Below, one piece after another: positions 41,732 through 51,319 of a DNA stretch of 64,000 nucleotides. The notes under the pieces were generated by a model, which saw nothing but the letters and a program-made list of their open reading frames with translations, was not told where the DNA came from and did no database searches. How positions within the stretch are numbered: the first letter of the stretch is position 1; each line of letters starts with the position of its first letter. This DNA is from JBGSQR01 sp964509295. Lineage in GTDB: Bacteria; Desulfobacterota; Desulfuromonadia; Geobacterales; Pseudopelobacteraceae. The stretch spans positions 1-64,000 of the forward strand of contig CAZDWS010000015.1 of the NCBI GenBank assembly GCA_964509295.1. Reading direction: 5' to 3'. The position numbers and the translations under genes are program-made.

Positions 41732-44700
41732 AAGTGGCCCTGAAAAGTGGCGTGCGCGATGCACGCGGCGAGCGAATCAAGCGGGAGATAGAGCACTTCC
41801 TGCATCTTCATGTGGAAGAAGTCAGCACTATTGATGTTTATACGGTTGACTCCTTACTCTCCGGTGATGAACTGCAGGCCGCTGCTGAAGGCCCGTTCAG
41901 TGATCCGGTTATTCAGAATTGGAGCATTGACAGGCCGTTGGCCAGCTCCTTTGATTATGCGGTTGAAGTCGGATTCCGTCCAGGTGTTACGGACAATGTG
42001 GGACGTACCGCCCGCGAAGCGGTTGAATACCTGACCGGTCGCAAGTTTGCCGCAGGTGAAGGGGTCTATACATCGGTTCAGTACCTGTTGAAGGGAAAGC
42101 TTTCCCAGGCGGATGTGGAGCGAATTGCCACCGGCCTGCTCTGCAATACTCTGATTCAGCGCTACAGCGTTCTTTCTGCAGCTGAATTCATGGCCAAGCG
42201 AGGCTTTCCGCTGTTCGTGCCTAAGGTGACTGGCGAGAGCAAGGCAGAAGTAACCCTGATCGATCTCGAGGTTTCGGATGAAGAGCTGATGCGAATCAGC
42301 AAGGAAGGCGTTCTGGCCCTGACTCTGGACGAAATGCAGATCATTCAGGCCCATTACCGCGATCCCAAAGCACTGGAAGAACGCAGTAAGATGGGGCTGG
42401 AAGCCAAGCCTACTGATGTTGAGCTGGAATGTCTGGCCCAGACCTGGTCAGAACACTGCAAACACAAGATTTTTGCCGGTACGGTGCATTATGAGGATGA
42501 AAATGGCAACAAGCAGGAGATCAAATCCTTGTTCAAATCTTTCATCCAGCGTACCACCAAGGAAGTTCGTGAAAAGATGGGAGATAAGGATATCTGCCTT
42601 TCAGTTTTCAAGGACAACGCCGGTGTCATCAAATTCAACGAAAGTCATTCGCTGGTTTTCAAGGTTGAAACACACAACTCTCCATCTGCTCTGGACCCTT
42701 ACGGCGGGGCGCTGACCGGTATCGTCGGTGTCAACCGCGATCCATTCGGAACGGGTCGTGGCTCCAAACTGATCTTTAATACGGATGTGTTCTGTTTTGC
42801 CGACCCGTTCTACGAAAAACCGCTTCCTTCCCGTCTGCTGCACCCGCGCCGCATCTATGAAGGCGTGGTTGAAGGCGTCGAGCATGGCGGCAACAAGAGC
42901 GGTATCCCGACCGTCAACGGTTCGCTGGTTTTTGACGAACGCTTTGCAGGTAAACCGCTGGTGTTCTGTGGTACAGCAGGTCTGATGCCTGCAAACCTGC
43001 TGGGTGCTCCGACCCATGAGAAATCCATTGTGCCGGGCGACCTGATTGTCATGACCGGTGGCCGTATCGGTAAGGACGGCATTCATGGTGCTACTTTCTC
43101 ATCGGAAGAGTTGAATGAAAACTCACCGGTTACTGCGGTACAGATTGGCGACCCGATCACCCAGAAGCGGATGTTTGATTTTCTGATACGTGCCCGTGAC
43201 AAGGGGCTCTATCGTTTCATTACTGATAATGGTGCCGGTGGTTTGTCATCATCAATCGGCGAGATGGCAGGAGAATGCGGCGGCTGCAAAATGGATCTCT
43301 CCAAGGCGCCTCTGAAATACCCAGGACTTAATCCATGGGAAATTCTGATCTCAGAAGCGCAGGAGCGTATGTCGCTGGCTGTTCAGCCGGAATGTATCGA
43401 TGAATTCCTGGATATGGCCAAGCGTTTCGGTGTCGAGGCAACGGTCCTGGGTGAGTTCAACGACTCGGGCGTGTTCCATATGGTGTATGGCGATACCACC
43501 GTGGCCTGGCTGCCCATGGAGTTCATGCATGAAGGTCTGCCACCCATGCAGCTGCCGGCCAAATGGGTGCCTCCAATACATGAAGAGCCGGTTGTAGAGA
43601 CAAAAGCAGATTACACTGTTGACCTGACCGAACTGCTCGGTGCGCTTAACATCTGCTCCAAGGAGTCGGTGGTTCGCCGTTATGATCATGAGGTTCAGGG
43701 TGGCTCGGTTATCAAACCTTTTACCGGCGTGAACAATGATGGCCCTTCCGATGCCGCCATTGTGCGCCCGATTTTGGAATCATTCGAAGGCGTTGTCACT
43801 GCTCACGGTATCTGTCCGCGCTATTCCGACATCGATACCTATCACATGACCGCCAATGCGGTTGATGAAGCGCTGCGTAACTATGTTGCCGTAGGCGGTT
43901 CGCTGGATCTGGTGGCCGGTCTGGATAACTACTGCTGGTGTGATCCGGTCCAGTCTGAAAAGACCCCTGACGGCGCCTACAAAATGGCCCAGCTGGTCCG
44001 TTCCAACCAGGCGCTGTATGACATCTGCATGATCTATAACCTGCCGCTGGTTTCCGGCAAGGACTCCATGAAGAACGACTTCTACGATGGATCAACCAAG
44101 ATCTCCATCCCGCCGACACTTTTGTTTTCCGTCATCGGCAAAATAGAAGACGCCCGCAAGGCGGTTACCATGGATGTCAAGCGTCCCGGCGATATCGTCT
44201 ATCTGCTGGGTAAAACAGCCGATGAACTGGGTGCATCCGAATACTTCACCAAGCGCGGGGTTGTGGGCAATAAAGTGCCGAAAGTCGATGCCGCTAAAGC
44301 CTATCAGCGTTATCAGGCCTATCACCAGGCTGTCATGGCCGGTACGGTTGCCTCCTGCCATGACCTGTCCGATGGCGGTCTGGCTGTGGCAGCAGCTGAA
44401 TCAGCCTTTGCCGGTGGTTTCGGTATGGAGCTTGATCTGACCTGTGTGCTCTGGAAGGGCGACAACAAGAATGAAACAGCCCTGCTCTTCTCTGAATCGG
44501 CCTCGCGCCACCTGGTGACTGTCCGTCCGGAAAAACGTGAACAGTTTGAGCAGATCATGAGTGGCAACTGCTTTGCTTCAATCGGTGTGGTAACTGAAGA
44601 GCAGACCCTCAGCATTACCGGACTTAACGGAGCTGTTGTTGTCAAGGCCGGTCTGGCCGAGCTGAAGGAAGCCTGGCAGAAGACTTTGCGGGAACTGTGA
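41716..44700 (+). CDS. purL: Phosphoribosylformylglycinamidine synthase, PurL with PurS-like N-terminus
   Basis: A 994-residue FGAM synthase subunit converting FGAR, glutamine-derived ammonia and ATP to FGAM. Residues 1 to about 155 hold two PurS-like repeats (MPNRIEVALKSGVRDARGER and FDYAVEVGFRPGVTDNVGR). The ATP-grasp-like AIR synthase core follows, with HNSPSALDPYGGALTGIVG near 321. No glutaminase domain; PurQ is encoded 2.2 kb downstream. Its start lies inside the mscS gene end, preceded by AAAGGAACAATT. A fused PurS explains why no separate purS gene is seen. Confidence 0.95.
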   Translation: MPNRIEVALKSGVRDARGERIKREIEHFLHLHVEEVSTIDVYTVDSLLSGDELQAAAEGPFSDPVIQNWSIDRPLASSFDYAVEVGFRPGVTDNVGRTAREAVEYLTGRKFAAGEGVYTSVQYLLKGKLSQADVERIATGLLCNTLIQRYSVLSAAEFMAKRGFPLFVPKVTGESKAEVTLIDLEVSDEELMRISKEGVLALTLDEMQIIQAHYRDPKALEERSKMGLEAKPTDVELECLAQTWSEHCKHKIFAGTVHYEDENGNKQEIKSLFKSFIQRTTKEVREKMGDKDICLSVFKDNAGVIKFNESHSLVFKVETHNSPSALDPYGGALTGIVGVNRDPFGTGRGSKLIFNTDVFCFADPFYEKPLPSRLLHPRRIYEGVVEGVEHGGNKSGIPTVNGSLVFDERFAGKPLVFCGTAGLMPANLLGAPTHEKSIVPGDLIVMTGGRIGKDGIHGATFSSEELNENSPVTAVQIGDPITQKRMFDFLIRARDKGLYRFITDNGAGGLSSSIGEMAGECGGCKMDLSKAPLKYPGLNPWEILISEAQERMSLAVQPECIDEFLDMAKRFGVEATVLGEFNDSGVFHMVYGDTTVAWLPMEFMHEGLPPMQLPAKWVPPIHEEPVVETKADYTVDLTELLGALNICSKESVVRRYDHEVQGGSVIKPFTGVNNDGPSDAAIVRPILESFEGVVTAHGICPRYSDIDTYHMTANAVDEALRNYVAVGGSLDLVAGLDNYCWCDPVQSEKTPDGAYKMAQLVRSNQALYDICMIYNLPLVSGKDSMKNDFYDGSTKISIPPTLLFSVIGKIEDARKAVTMDVKRPGDIVYLLGKTADELGASEYFTKRGVVGNKVPKVDAAKAYQRYQAYHQAVMAGTVASCHDLSDGGLAVAAAESAFAGGFGMELDLTCVLWKGDNKNETALLFSESASRHLVTVRPEKREQFEQIMSGNCFASIGVVTEEQTLSITGLNGAVVVKAGLAELKEAWQKTLREL

Positions 44701-44734
44701 TAAAAGGTGATACAGCAATGCTTCCGGAAATGAT

Positions 44735-46876
44735 ATGAAACCGACGATCCACGAGACACTCCGGGCTGTGTTCGGCTTCCAGCAGTTCCGCTCACCGCAG
44801 CAGGAAGTTATTGAGCAGGTCTGCAGTGGTGAAGATGTGTTTCTGGTCATGCCTACCGGTGGCGGCAAGTCGCTCTGCTACCAGATCCCGGCCCTGCAGC
44901 GGGACGGTCTGGCAATTATTGTTTCTCCGCTGATTTCATTGATGAAAGACCAGGTTGACGCCCTGAATGCCAACGGGGTTGCAGCAGCCTGCTTCAATTC
45001 ATCTTTGACCGGTGACGAGGCAAGACTGGTTTCCCGGCAGATGGAGAGCGGTGAACTTAATCTGCTCTATGTGGCACCGGAAAGGTTGATGCAGCCGGAA
45101 TTTCTGCAACGCATTTCATCACTGAAGCTGGCGTTGTTTGCCATTGATGAAGCACACTGCATCTCCCAGTGGGGACATGACTTCCGTCCTGACTATGTCC
45201 AGATCGGCAGGCTGCGCGGACTGTTTCCGCAGGTGCCGATTGTGGCTATGACCGCCACGGCTGACCCGGAAACCCGCAAGGATATTATCCGCCAGTTGGG
45301 AATCGAGTCGGCCAAGGTCCATGTGGCCGGTTTTGACCGCCCAAATATTACATACTCGGTTATTCCCAAGAATAAACCCTTTAACCAGTTAACCTCTTTT
45401 TTAAGCGGGCGGCAAGGTGAAGCCGGTATCATCTATGCCTTGAGCCGCAAAAGGGTGGAAGAGGTGGCGGAAAAACTCCGCTTGGCCGGTTTTGCCGCTT
45501 CTGCCTACCATGCCGGTCTGCCGGACGAAGAGCGCCGCCGGGTGCAGGATGCCTTCCGGCGGGATGATCTTCGGATCGTGGTGGCTACGGTGGCCTTTGG
45601 TATGGGGATTGATAAGCCGAACGTACGTTTTGTCGTGCATTACGACATGCCCAAAAGTGTGGAAAGCTATTACCAGGAAACCGGTCGTGCCGGTCGTGAC
45701 GGGCTCCCTTCCGAAGCGCTGATGCTGTTCGGCATGGGCGATGTGATGACCGCCCGCTCACTGATTGAAAACAGCGATAATGCGGAACGGGTACGGATTG
45801 AACTGCAAAAGCTGAATGCCATGGTCGCCTATGCAGAAGCACTGACATGCCGACGCCGGGCGCTACTGGCCTATTTTGGCGATCTGCAGCATCATGACTG
45901 TGACAACTGCGACATCTGTAATGACCCGCCGCAACGTTTTGATGCCTCGGAACAGGCACGCAAGGTTTTGTCCTGTGTTTATCGTGTTGGAGAACGTTTC
46001 GGCGCACGCCATGTAATTGATGTTCTGCGTGGCGCCAAGCTGCAGCGAATCATTGAGCTGCGACACCATGAACTGTCCACTTACGGTATCGGTGCCGACC
46101 TTTCTGCGGTGGAGTGGGAAAATGTTATTCGCCAGTTGATTCATCTGGGGTATCTGGTGCAGGATTTTACCCGTTACGGTGTGCTGGGACTTTCCGCAAC
46201 AGCCCGTCCGGTGCTGAAGGGTGAAACAGAGGTCATACTGGGCAGGCCGCGTGAAGTGGTCGAAACGGAAAAGAAATCGCGCCGCCGCAGCGGAGCAGGA
46301 GAGGGCGCCCATCGAGCGCTGTTCGAAGAACTACGCAGCTTGCGCAAACAGATTGCAGATGCAGCCGGAGTGCCACCTTTTGTGGTCTTTTCCGATGCGA
46401 CACTGCTGGAGCTGTCTAAAATCAGGCCGACTGATGAACGCGACCTGCTGAGGATAAACGGCGTTGGTCAGGTTAAGCTGGAGAGATATGGCTCCAGATT
46501 TCTGAACGCCATCAATGATTACAAATGCAGGGAACTGGCAGAGCGTGCAACTAGTAACGAACAGTCTCAGCTAAGTGATACATTGAATGAAACCTTCGGT
46601 CTTTATAAACAGGGGCTTGATCTCGACCAGATTGCCCTGGCGCGCGGATTAAAAGAGCTTACCATTGTAAGTCACCTGGAAGAGTTGGCAACTTCCGGCC
46701 TGGAGATTGATCTGCGCCGTTTTGTTGACCCGGAAAAACTGCCACTGATTGAAGCAAGGCTGAATGTACTCGGTCCGGTTAGTCTGACAGTTTTGAAAGA
46801 AGGGTTGCCGGAATCGATCAATTTTATTGACCTGAGGCTGGCAAGGGCTGCGCATGGCGGATATACTCAAAGCTGA
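44735..46876 (+). CDS. recQ: ATP-dependent DNA helicase RecQ
   Basis: A 713-residue superfamily 2 helicase that unwinds DNA in repair and recombination. Walker A TGGGKS (K45), DEAH at 138-141, SKLLxx-type motif III region and ETGRAGRDGLPSEALM motif VI; the zinc module CRRRALLAYFGD followed by CDNCDIC; winged-helix RQC; HRDC domain (about 528-605); and a C-terminal helix-turn-helix (YKQGLDLDQIALARGLKE). The C-terminal HTH is beyond the E. coli protein length (609). ATG at 44735 after TTCCGGAAATGAT; start by homology (MKPTIHETLRAVFGFQQFR). Confidence 0.95.
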   Translation: MKPTIHETLRAVFGFQQFRSPQQEVIEQVCSGEDVFLVMPTGGGKSLCYQIPALQRDGLAIIVSPLISLMKDQVDALNANGVAAACFNSSLTGDEARLVSRQMESGELNLLYVAPERLMQPEFLQRISSLKLALFAIDEAHCISQWGHDFRPDYVQIGRLRGLFPQVPIVAMTATADPETRKDIIRQLGIESAKVHVAGFDRPNITYSVIPKNKPFNQLTSFLSGRQGEAGIIYALSRKRVEEVAEKLRLAGFAASAYHAGLPDEERRRVQDAFRRDDLRIVVATVAFGMGIDKPNVRFVVHYDMPKSVESYYQETGRAGRDGLPSEALMLFGMGDVMTARSLIENSDNAERVRIELQKLNAMVAYAEALTCRRRALLAYFGDLQHHDCDNCDICNDPPQRFDASEQARKVLSCVYRVGERFGARHVIDVLRGAKLQRIIELRHHELSTYGIGADLSAVEWENVIRQLIHLGYLVQDFTRYGVLGLSATARPVLKGETEVILGRPREVVETEKKSRRRSGAGEGAHRALFEELRSLRKQIADAAGVPPFVVFSDATLLELSKIRPTDERDLLRINGVGQVKLERYGSRFLNAINDYKCRELAERATSNEQSQLSDTLNETFGLYKQGLDLDQIALARGLKELTIVSHLEELATSGLEIDLRRFVDPEKLPLIEARLNVLGPVSLTVLKEGLPESINFIDLRLARAAHGGYTQS

Positions 46877-46887
46877 AAATATTCTAA

Positions 46888-46916
46888 AGGACAGTTTTAA
46901 ATTGATCTAGTATGAT
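46888..46916 (+). promoter_or_regulatory. Possible promoter upstream of purQ
   Basis: AGGACA (46888-46893), 17-base spacer, TATGAT (46911-46916). Four and five of six matches. It would let purQ-purF-pyrE be expressed independently of the upstream purL-recQ transcript. Weak evidence. Confidence 0.35.
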
Positions 46917-46944
46917 AGCAGTTCATCAAGGAGAACAGTAATAT

Positions 46945-47772
46945 ATGGCAAAAACACGTGCAATAGTCATAACCGGTAACGGTACCAATTGTGAAATGGA
47001 AGCTGCCCATGCCTGCAGGCTTGGCGGTTTTGACGATGTGGTGATCGCTCATATCGCCGAAATTCTTTCCGGTGAGATCAGGCTGGACGATTTTCATTTT
47101 CTGAATCTGACCGGCGGTTTTCTGGATGGGGACGATCTGGGCAGCGCCAAAGCACAGGCCAACAGGCTGAAACATGCAACTGTTGCCGGAAGCGGAGAAA
47201 AACTGGTTGACCAGTTTGTCCGTTTTATCGCAGACGGCAAACTGATTCTCGGGGTCTGCAACGGCTTTCAGCTGATGGTTAAAATGGGCATGCTGCCCGG
47301 CTTTGATGGTGACTACCTGACCCAGTCAGTTACCCTGACCCACAATGACTGCGGCCGTTTCCAGGATCGCTGGACCTACCTCAAGGTTGATGCCGACTCT
47401 CCGTCGGTTTTCACAAAAGGAATTGAGAAGGGCATCTACCTGCCCATGCGTCACGGCGAAGGCAAGTTCCTCTGTGATACACCGGCTACTCTGGAGCGGA
47501 TTGAAAACGGACACCTGGCGGTATTCAAATATTCCGGCCCGGATTACGCTGAAGCAACCATGGATTTTCCAGCCAATCCAAATGGTTCTGTTAACGCCAT
47601 CGCCGGAATTTGCGACTCAACAGGCCGTTTGATGGGACTGATGCCGCATCCGGAAGCGTTTGTCCATTATACCCAGCATCCGCGCTGGACCCGTGAAGAG
47701 CTGCCGGAAGAGGGCGACGGACTGATTCTGTATCGCAATGCTGCCGAATATGTGCGGAATAACCTGATCTAG
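46945..47772 (+). CDS. purQ: Phosphoribosylformylglycinamidine synthase glutaminase subunit
   Basis: A 275-residue class I glutamine amidotransferase. The nucleophile cysteine is in LGVCNGFQLMVKMG (about residues 98-111) and the His-Glu pair in LMPHPEAFVH. It supplies ammonia to PurL. At 275 residues it is longer than the 227-residue Bacillus PurQ and looks like the glutaminase part of large fused enzymes. ATG follows CAAGGAGAACAGTAAT. It is 13 bases upstream of the purF reading frame. Confidence 0.93.
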   Translation: MAKTRAIVITGNGTNCEMEAAHACRLGGFDDVVIAHIAEILSGEIRLDDFHFLNLTGGFLDGDDLGSAKAQANRLKHATVAGSGEKLVDQFVRFIADGKLILGVCNGFQLMVKMGMLPGFDGDYLTQSVTLTHNDCGRFQDRWTYLKVDADSPSVFTKGIEKGIYLPMRHGEGKFLCDTPATLERIENGHLAVFKYSGPDYAEATMDFPANPNGSVNAIAGICDSTGRLMGLMPHPEAFVHYTQHPRWTREELPEEGDGLILYRNAAEYVRNNLI

Positions 47773-47805
47773 TTGTTTTGAAATATGAAAGTGGAGTCTG
47801 AAATT

Positions 47806-49233
47806 ATGAAATTATCAAGACCACAAGAAGAATGCGGTGTTTTTGGCATATACAATCATGCCGAGGCATCCAATCTGACTTACCTGGGACTGTACGCCCT
47901 GCAGCACCGTGGGCAGGAAAGCTGCGGTATTGTCTCTTCGGATGGAGCTGTCATGCATTCGCATAAACGCATGGGGCTGGTTGCGGATGTGTTTGGTAAC
48001 CAAAAGGTTTTCAAGAAACTTCCAGGTAAAGCAGCCATTGGTCATGTGCGATACTCAACTGCCGGTGCATCGGTGGAGAAAAATGTCCAGCCGATCCTGG
48101 TGGATTATTCGCGCGGTTCGATTGCTGTCGCTCATAATGGTAATCTGGTCAATGCCCAGTTGCTGAAGGCTGAGCTGGAGGCTTATGGTTCTATTTTTCA
48201 GACAACCATGGACACCGAGATCATCATCCATATGCTGGCCATGTCGCGTAACAATTCTCTGACGGATCGTATTGTTGAATCGCTAAACCGGGTCAAAGGG
48301 GCTTACTGTCTGCTCTTTCTGACCAAGAGTCGCATGATTGCAGTTCGCGACCCCAACGGATTCCGTCCGCTCTGCCTTGGCAAGCTGGGAAATGCCTGGG
48401 TTGTCGCTTCGGAAAGCTGTGCACTGGATCTGATTGAAGCTACCTTTGTCCGTGATATCGAGCCTGGCGAAATGGTCGTCTTTACACCGGATGGCAAGGT
48501 TGAGTCACTCTTTCCTTTTAAAAAGATTGACCCTACACCCTGCATTTTCGAGTTTGTCTACTTTGCCCGCCCTGACTCCACTATTTTTGGCAAGAATGTT
48601 TATTTGACCCGTAAGGAACTGGGACGCCAGTTGGCCCGTGAATATAAAGTGGACGCCGATGTGGTTATTCCTGTGCCAGATTCGGGAGTGCCTGCGGCCA
48701 TGGGCTATGCCGAGGAGTCCGGTATCCCATTTGAACTGGGCCTGATCCGTAACCACTATGTGGGTAGAACCTTTATCGAGCCGGCCCAGGCTATCCGTCA
48801 TTTCGGCGTCAAAATCAAGCTGAACCCGGTGCGAGAGCTGCTGAAAGGCAAGCGTGTTGTGGTGATCGACGACTCAATAGTGCGCGGAACCACATCACGT
48901 AAAATAGTCAAGATGGTGCGGGATGCAGGTGCTAAAGAAGTGCATATGCTGATCTCTTCTCCGCCAACCAGCTACCCCTGCTACTATGGAATCGATACCC
49001 CCAACCGCAAGGAACTGATCTCTTCTTCGCACACCGTTGATGAAATCTGTCGCTATATTACTGCAGATACCTTGGGATACCTCTCTGAGTGTGGTCTGGT
49101 CAAGTCGGTTGGTGTTGATAAAACTAATTTCTGTAAAGCATGTTTTGCCGGAACTTATCCGGTTGGATTCCCCAGACCAGAGGAACTACCTCAGATGGGA
49201 CTTTTTGAAGAGGGGCAAAATGTCTATGAGTGA
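47806..49233 (+). CDS. purF: Amidophosphoribosyltransferase
   Basis: First enzyme of purine synthesis, making phosphoribosylamine from PRPP and glutamine. The ATG at 47806 follows GTGGAGTCTGAAATT and gives a 475-residue protein in which C10 (EECGVFGIY) becomes the N-terminal nucleophile after removal of a 9-residue leader. The PRPP loop is VVVIDDSIVRGTTS. Cysteines in PTPCIFEF, EICRY and NFCKACFAG suggest the iron-sulfur type known from Bacillus. Another ATG lies 21 bases upstream but lacks a Shine-Dalgarno. Confidence 0.95.
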   Translation: MKLSRPQEECGVFGIYNHAEASNLTYLGLYALQHRGQESCGIVSSDGAVMHSHKRMGLVADVFGNQKVFKKLPGKAAIGHVRYSTAGASVEKNVQPILVDYSRGSIAVAHNGNLVNAQLLKAELEAYGSIFQTTMDTEIIIHMLAMSRNNSLTDRIVESLNRVKGAYCLLFLTKSRMIAVRDPNGFRPLCLGKLGNAWVVASESCALDLIEATFVRDIEPGEMVVFTPDGKVESLFPFKKIDPTPCIFEFVYFARPDSTIFGKNVYLTRKELGRQLAREYKVDADVVIPVPDSGVPAAMGYAEESGIPFELGLIRNHYVGRTFIEPAQAIRHFGVKIKLNPVRELLKGKRVVVIDDSIVRGTTSRKIVKMVRDAGAKEVHMLISSPPTSYPCYYGIDTPNRKELISSSHTVDEICRYITADTLGYLSECGLVKSVGVDKTNFCKACFAGTYPVGFPRPEELPQMGLFEEGQNVYE

Positions 49234-49774
49234 ACGTGAAAGACTGAAGCAGATTATTTTGGAACTGTCATATGAAAAACGTCTGGTAAAGCTGGCTTCC
49301 GGGCGTGAAAGCGATTTTTACTTTGACGGCAAGCAGACGACACTGCATGCTGAGGGCGGTTACCTGACCGGCAAGTTGTTTTATGAAGCAATCAAGGATC
49401 TGGATGGTGTTGAAGCCGTTGGCGGAATAACTCTAGGTGCCGATCCGATTGCCACTGCCACATCGATTGCAGCGCATCTGGATGGTAAAAGCATGCATGC
49501 CTTTATCATCCGTAAAGAGCCTAAGGGACATGGTACCGGTCAGTGGCTGGAAGGTCGTAAAAACCTGCCTGCCGGTACTCGTGTTATTATTGTCGAGGAT
49601 GTTGTTACAACCGGTGGTTCCTCCCTGAAGGCTGTAGAACGGGCCGAAGAAGAAGGATTGAAAGTACTTGGCATTGTGACCCTGGTTGATCGTGAAGAGG
49701 GTGGTCGCGAGAATATTGAAGCCGCCGGTTACTGGCTAAAGGCCCTGTTTACCAAATCTGAGTTGACAACATAA
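49220..49774 (+). CDS. pyrE: Orotate phosphoribosyltransferase
   Basis: A 184-residue enzyme joining orotate to PRPP in pyrimidine synthesis. The PRPP-binding motif is VIIVEDVVTTGGSS (about residues 115-128), with FDGKQTTLHAEGGY and GGITLGADPIATA upstream. Translation start at 49220 follows GAGGGGCAAA inside the purF end, with which it overlaps by 14 bases; an ATG two codons later is an alternative. It ends the purine/pyrimidine run ahead of a terminator. Confidence 0.94.
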   Translation: MSMSERERLKQIILELSYEKRLVKLASGRESDFYFDGKQTTLHAEGGYLTGKLFYEAIKDLDGVEAVGGITLGADPIATATSIAAHLDGKSMHAFIIRKEPKGHGTGQWLEGRKNLPAGTRVIIVEDVVTTGGSSLKAVERAEEEGLKVLGIVTLVDREEGGRENIEAAGYWLKALFTKSELTT

Positions 49775-49801
49775 TAATCCGCTTAATCTGTTTAAACCTG
49801 T

Positions 49802-49842
49802 ATTCCTGCCGCTTGCGTAGTACAAGCGGCAGGAATTTGAAT
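49802..49842 (+). terminator. Intrinsic terminator-like hairpin after pyrE
   Basis: ATTCCTGCCGCTTG (49802-49815) is perfectly complementary to CAAGCGGCAGGAAT (49823-49836), a 14-bp stem with a 7-base loop, followed by TTGAATTG. The U tract is weak but the hairpin is very stable and lies 27 bases after the stop. Confidence 0.75.
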
Positions 49843-49904
49843 TGTGATAATCCCTCCTGAATGCAGTATTAATCCTTTTTTTAAATAACAGAACAATCTG
49901 TTGC

Positions 49905-49919
49905 ATGACAAAATGTCAT
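49905..49919. promoter_or_regulatory. Palindrome upstream of the archaeal-type MAT gene
   Basis: ATGACA (49905-49910), AAA, TGTCAT (49914-49919) form a 15-base inverted repeat 90 to 110 bases before the start codon, in an AT-rich gap. The size fits a repressor or activator dimer site. No regulator can be named and no clear promoter hexamers were found next to it. Confidence 0.35.
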
Positions 49920-50015
49920 ACTTGTGAAGTCTGCTTTTAGCGGTAAACTTCTTTCAAGCACCAAGGCCAAAGTATTTTGCCAGTTGTATTCGGTAATTGA
50001 AAGGACTGCGTGATC

Positions 50016-51218
50016 ATGATTACAGTTGAGTCATTCAAAGGCAAATCCATCACAGAGCACCGTGTGGAGATTGTGGAGCGGAAGGGGAAGGGGCACCCGG
50101 ACTATATCTGTGATTCTGTCATGGAAGCCGTATCGATCGCACTTTGTCATGAGTATAAAACGCGATTTGGTACAATACTGCACCATAATACGGATAAGGG
50201 GCTTCTGATTGCCGGACAGGTTGAAAAACGTTTTGGTGGCGGGCGGTTATTAACACCGATGGAGATTATTATTGGTGACCGGGCCACGTTCATGTGTTCA
50301 GGCCAGGAAATACCGGTTGGTGAAATTGCTGTCAATGCCGCCAGAACATGGATAAAAGACAACCTGCGTTTTGTTGATCCTGAGCGACATATGAAATACA
50401 GGGTCGCTCTTGCGCCAGGCTCCGATGCCTTAACAGATATTTTCGACCGTTCAGGAGCAATCAGGCTTGCCAACGATACCTCTGCTGCTGTTGGTTATTA
50501 CCCTCTTAGCCCAACGGAAAATGTCGTACTGGGGATGGAGCGGTTTTTGAACGGCAGGGAATTTAAGGAAAAGTTTCCCCAGAGCGGTGAAGATATAAAA
50601 GTGATGGGTGCCAGAAGTGGAAACGAACTGGAGTTAACCATAGCCATGCCTTTAATGGCTTCGTTTGTACGTTCTGAACAGGCCTACTTTGAAATTAAAT
50701 CCGCCATCGTAGATGAGATGCATCTTTTTACCGATAATCTGGCGGTATTTGACGGTATTTCGATTGGTTACAATGCTCTTGATCAGCGTGGCCGAGGCCT
50801 GGGAGGTGTTTATCTCAGCCTGCTCGGTACTTCTGCCGAAGATGCAGATTCAGGGCAGGTCGGCCGTGGAAATCGTGTGAATGGTATTATCTCCATGAAC
50901 CGGCCAATGGGAACTGAGGCTGCTGCCGGAAAGAACCCGGTCAGCCATGTGGGCAAAATTTACAACATACTGGCACACCGCATGGCCCGCGAAATTTATC
51001 AAAATATCGGCGGCATCAAGGAAATCTATGTGCTGCTGCAGAGCAGAATAGGCTCACCGGTGGACAAGCCCAGATCAGCCTCAGCCCAGATCCTGCTGGA
51101 AAAGGGAAGACATGTGGATGAAGTTGCCGGACATGTGGAGGAAATATTCGAACGAGAATTGACCGGAATCAACAGCTTATGTGACGCTTTGATCCGCGGT
51201 GAATATCCCATCTGTTAA
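50016..51218 (+). CDS. Archaeal-type S-adenosylmethionine synthetase
   Basis: About 400 residues, starting MITVESFKGKSITEHRVEIV, with VERKGKGHPDYICDSVMEAV, NDTSAAVGYYPLSPTENVV, and DQRGRGLGGVYLSLLGTSAED. These match the archaeal methionine adenosyltransferase family (COG1812), not bacterial MetK, which has different motifs (such as GAGDQG). It should make S-adenosylmethionine from methionine and ATP. The start is ATG 50016 with AAGGA upstream; a GTG at 50010 is equally possible. Sits alone between two likely transcription units. Whether an ordinary metK exists elsewhere is unknown from this window. Confidence 0.88.
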   Translation: MITVESFKGKSITEHRVEIVERKGKGHPDYICDSVMEAVSIALCHEYKTRFGTILHHNTDKGLLIAGQVEKRFGGGRLLTPMEIIIGDRATFMCSGQEIPVGEIAVNAARTWIKDNLRFVDPERHMKYRVALAPGSDALTDIFDRSGAIRLANDTSAAVGYYPLSPTENVVLGMERFLNGREFKEKFPQSGEDIKVMGARSGNELELTIAMPLMASFVRSEQAYFEIKSAIVDEMHLFTDNLAVFDGISIGYNALDQRGRGLGGVYLSLLGTSAEDADSGQVGRGNRVNGIISMNRPMGTEAAAGKNPVSHVGKIYNILAHRMAREIYQNIGGIKEIYVLLQSRIGSPVDKPRSASAQILLEKGRHVDEVAGHVEEIFERELTGINSLCDALIRGEYPIC

Positions 51219-51319
51219 ATGTAAGCTTCAGTATACCTGTAAACTCCCTTGTAATTGCCTTTGGTCAAAGCCTGTGATACTAAGATGGGTATTAAACGGA
51301 GTCTCAGACAGGTTGATAA

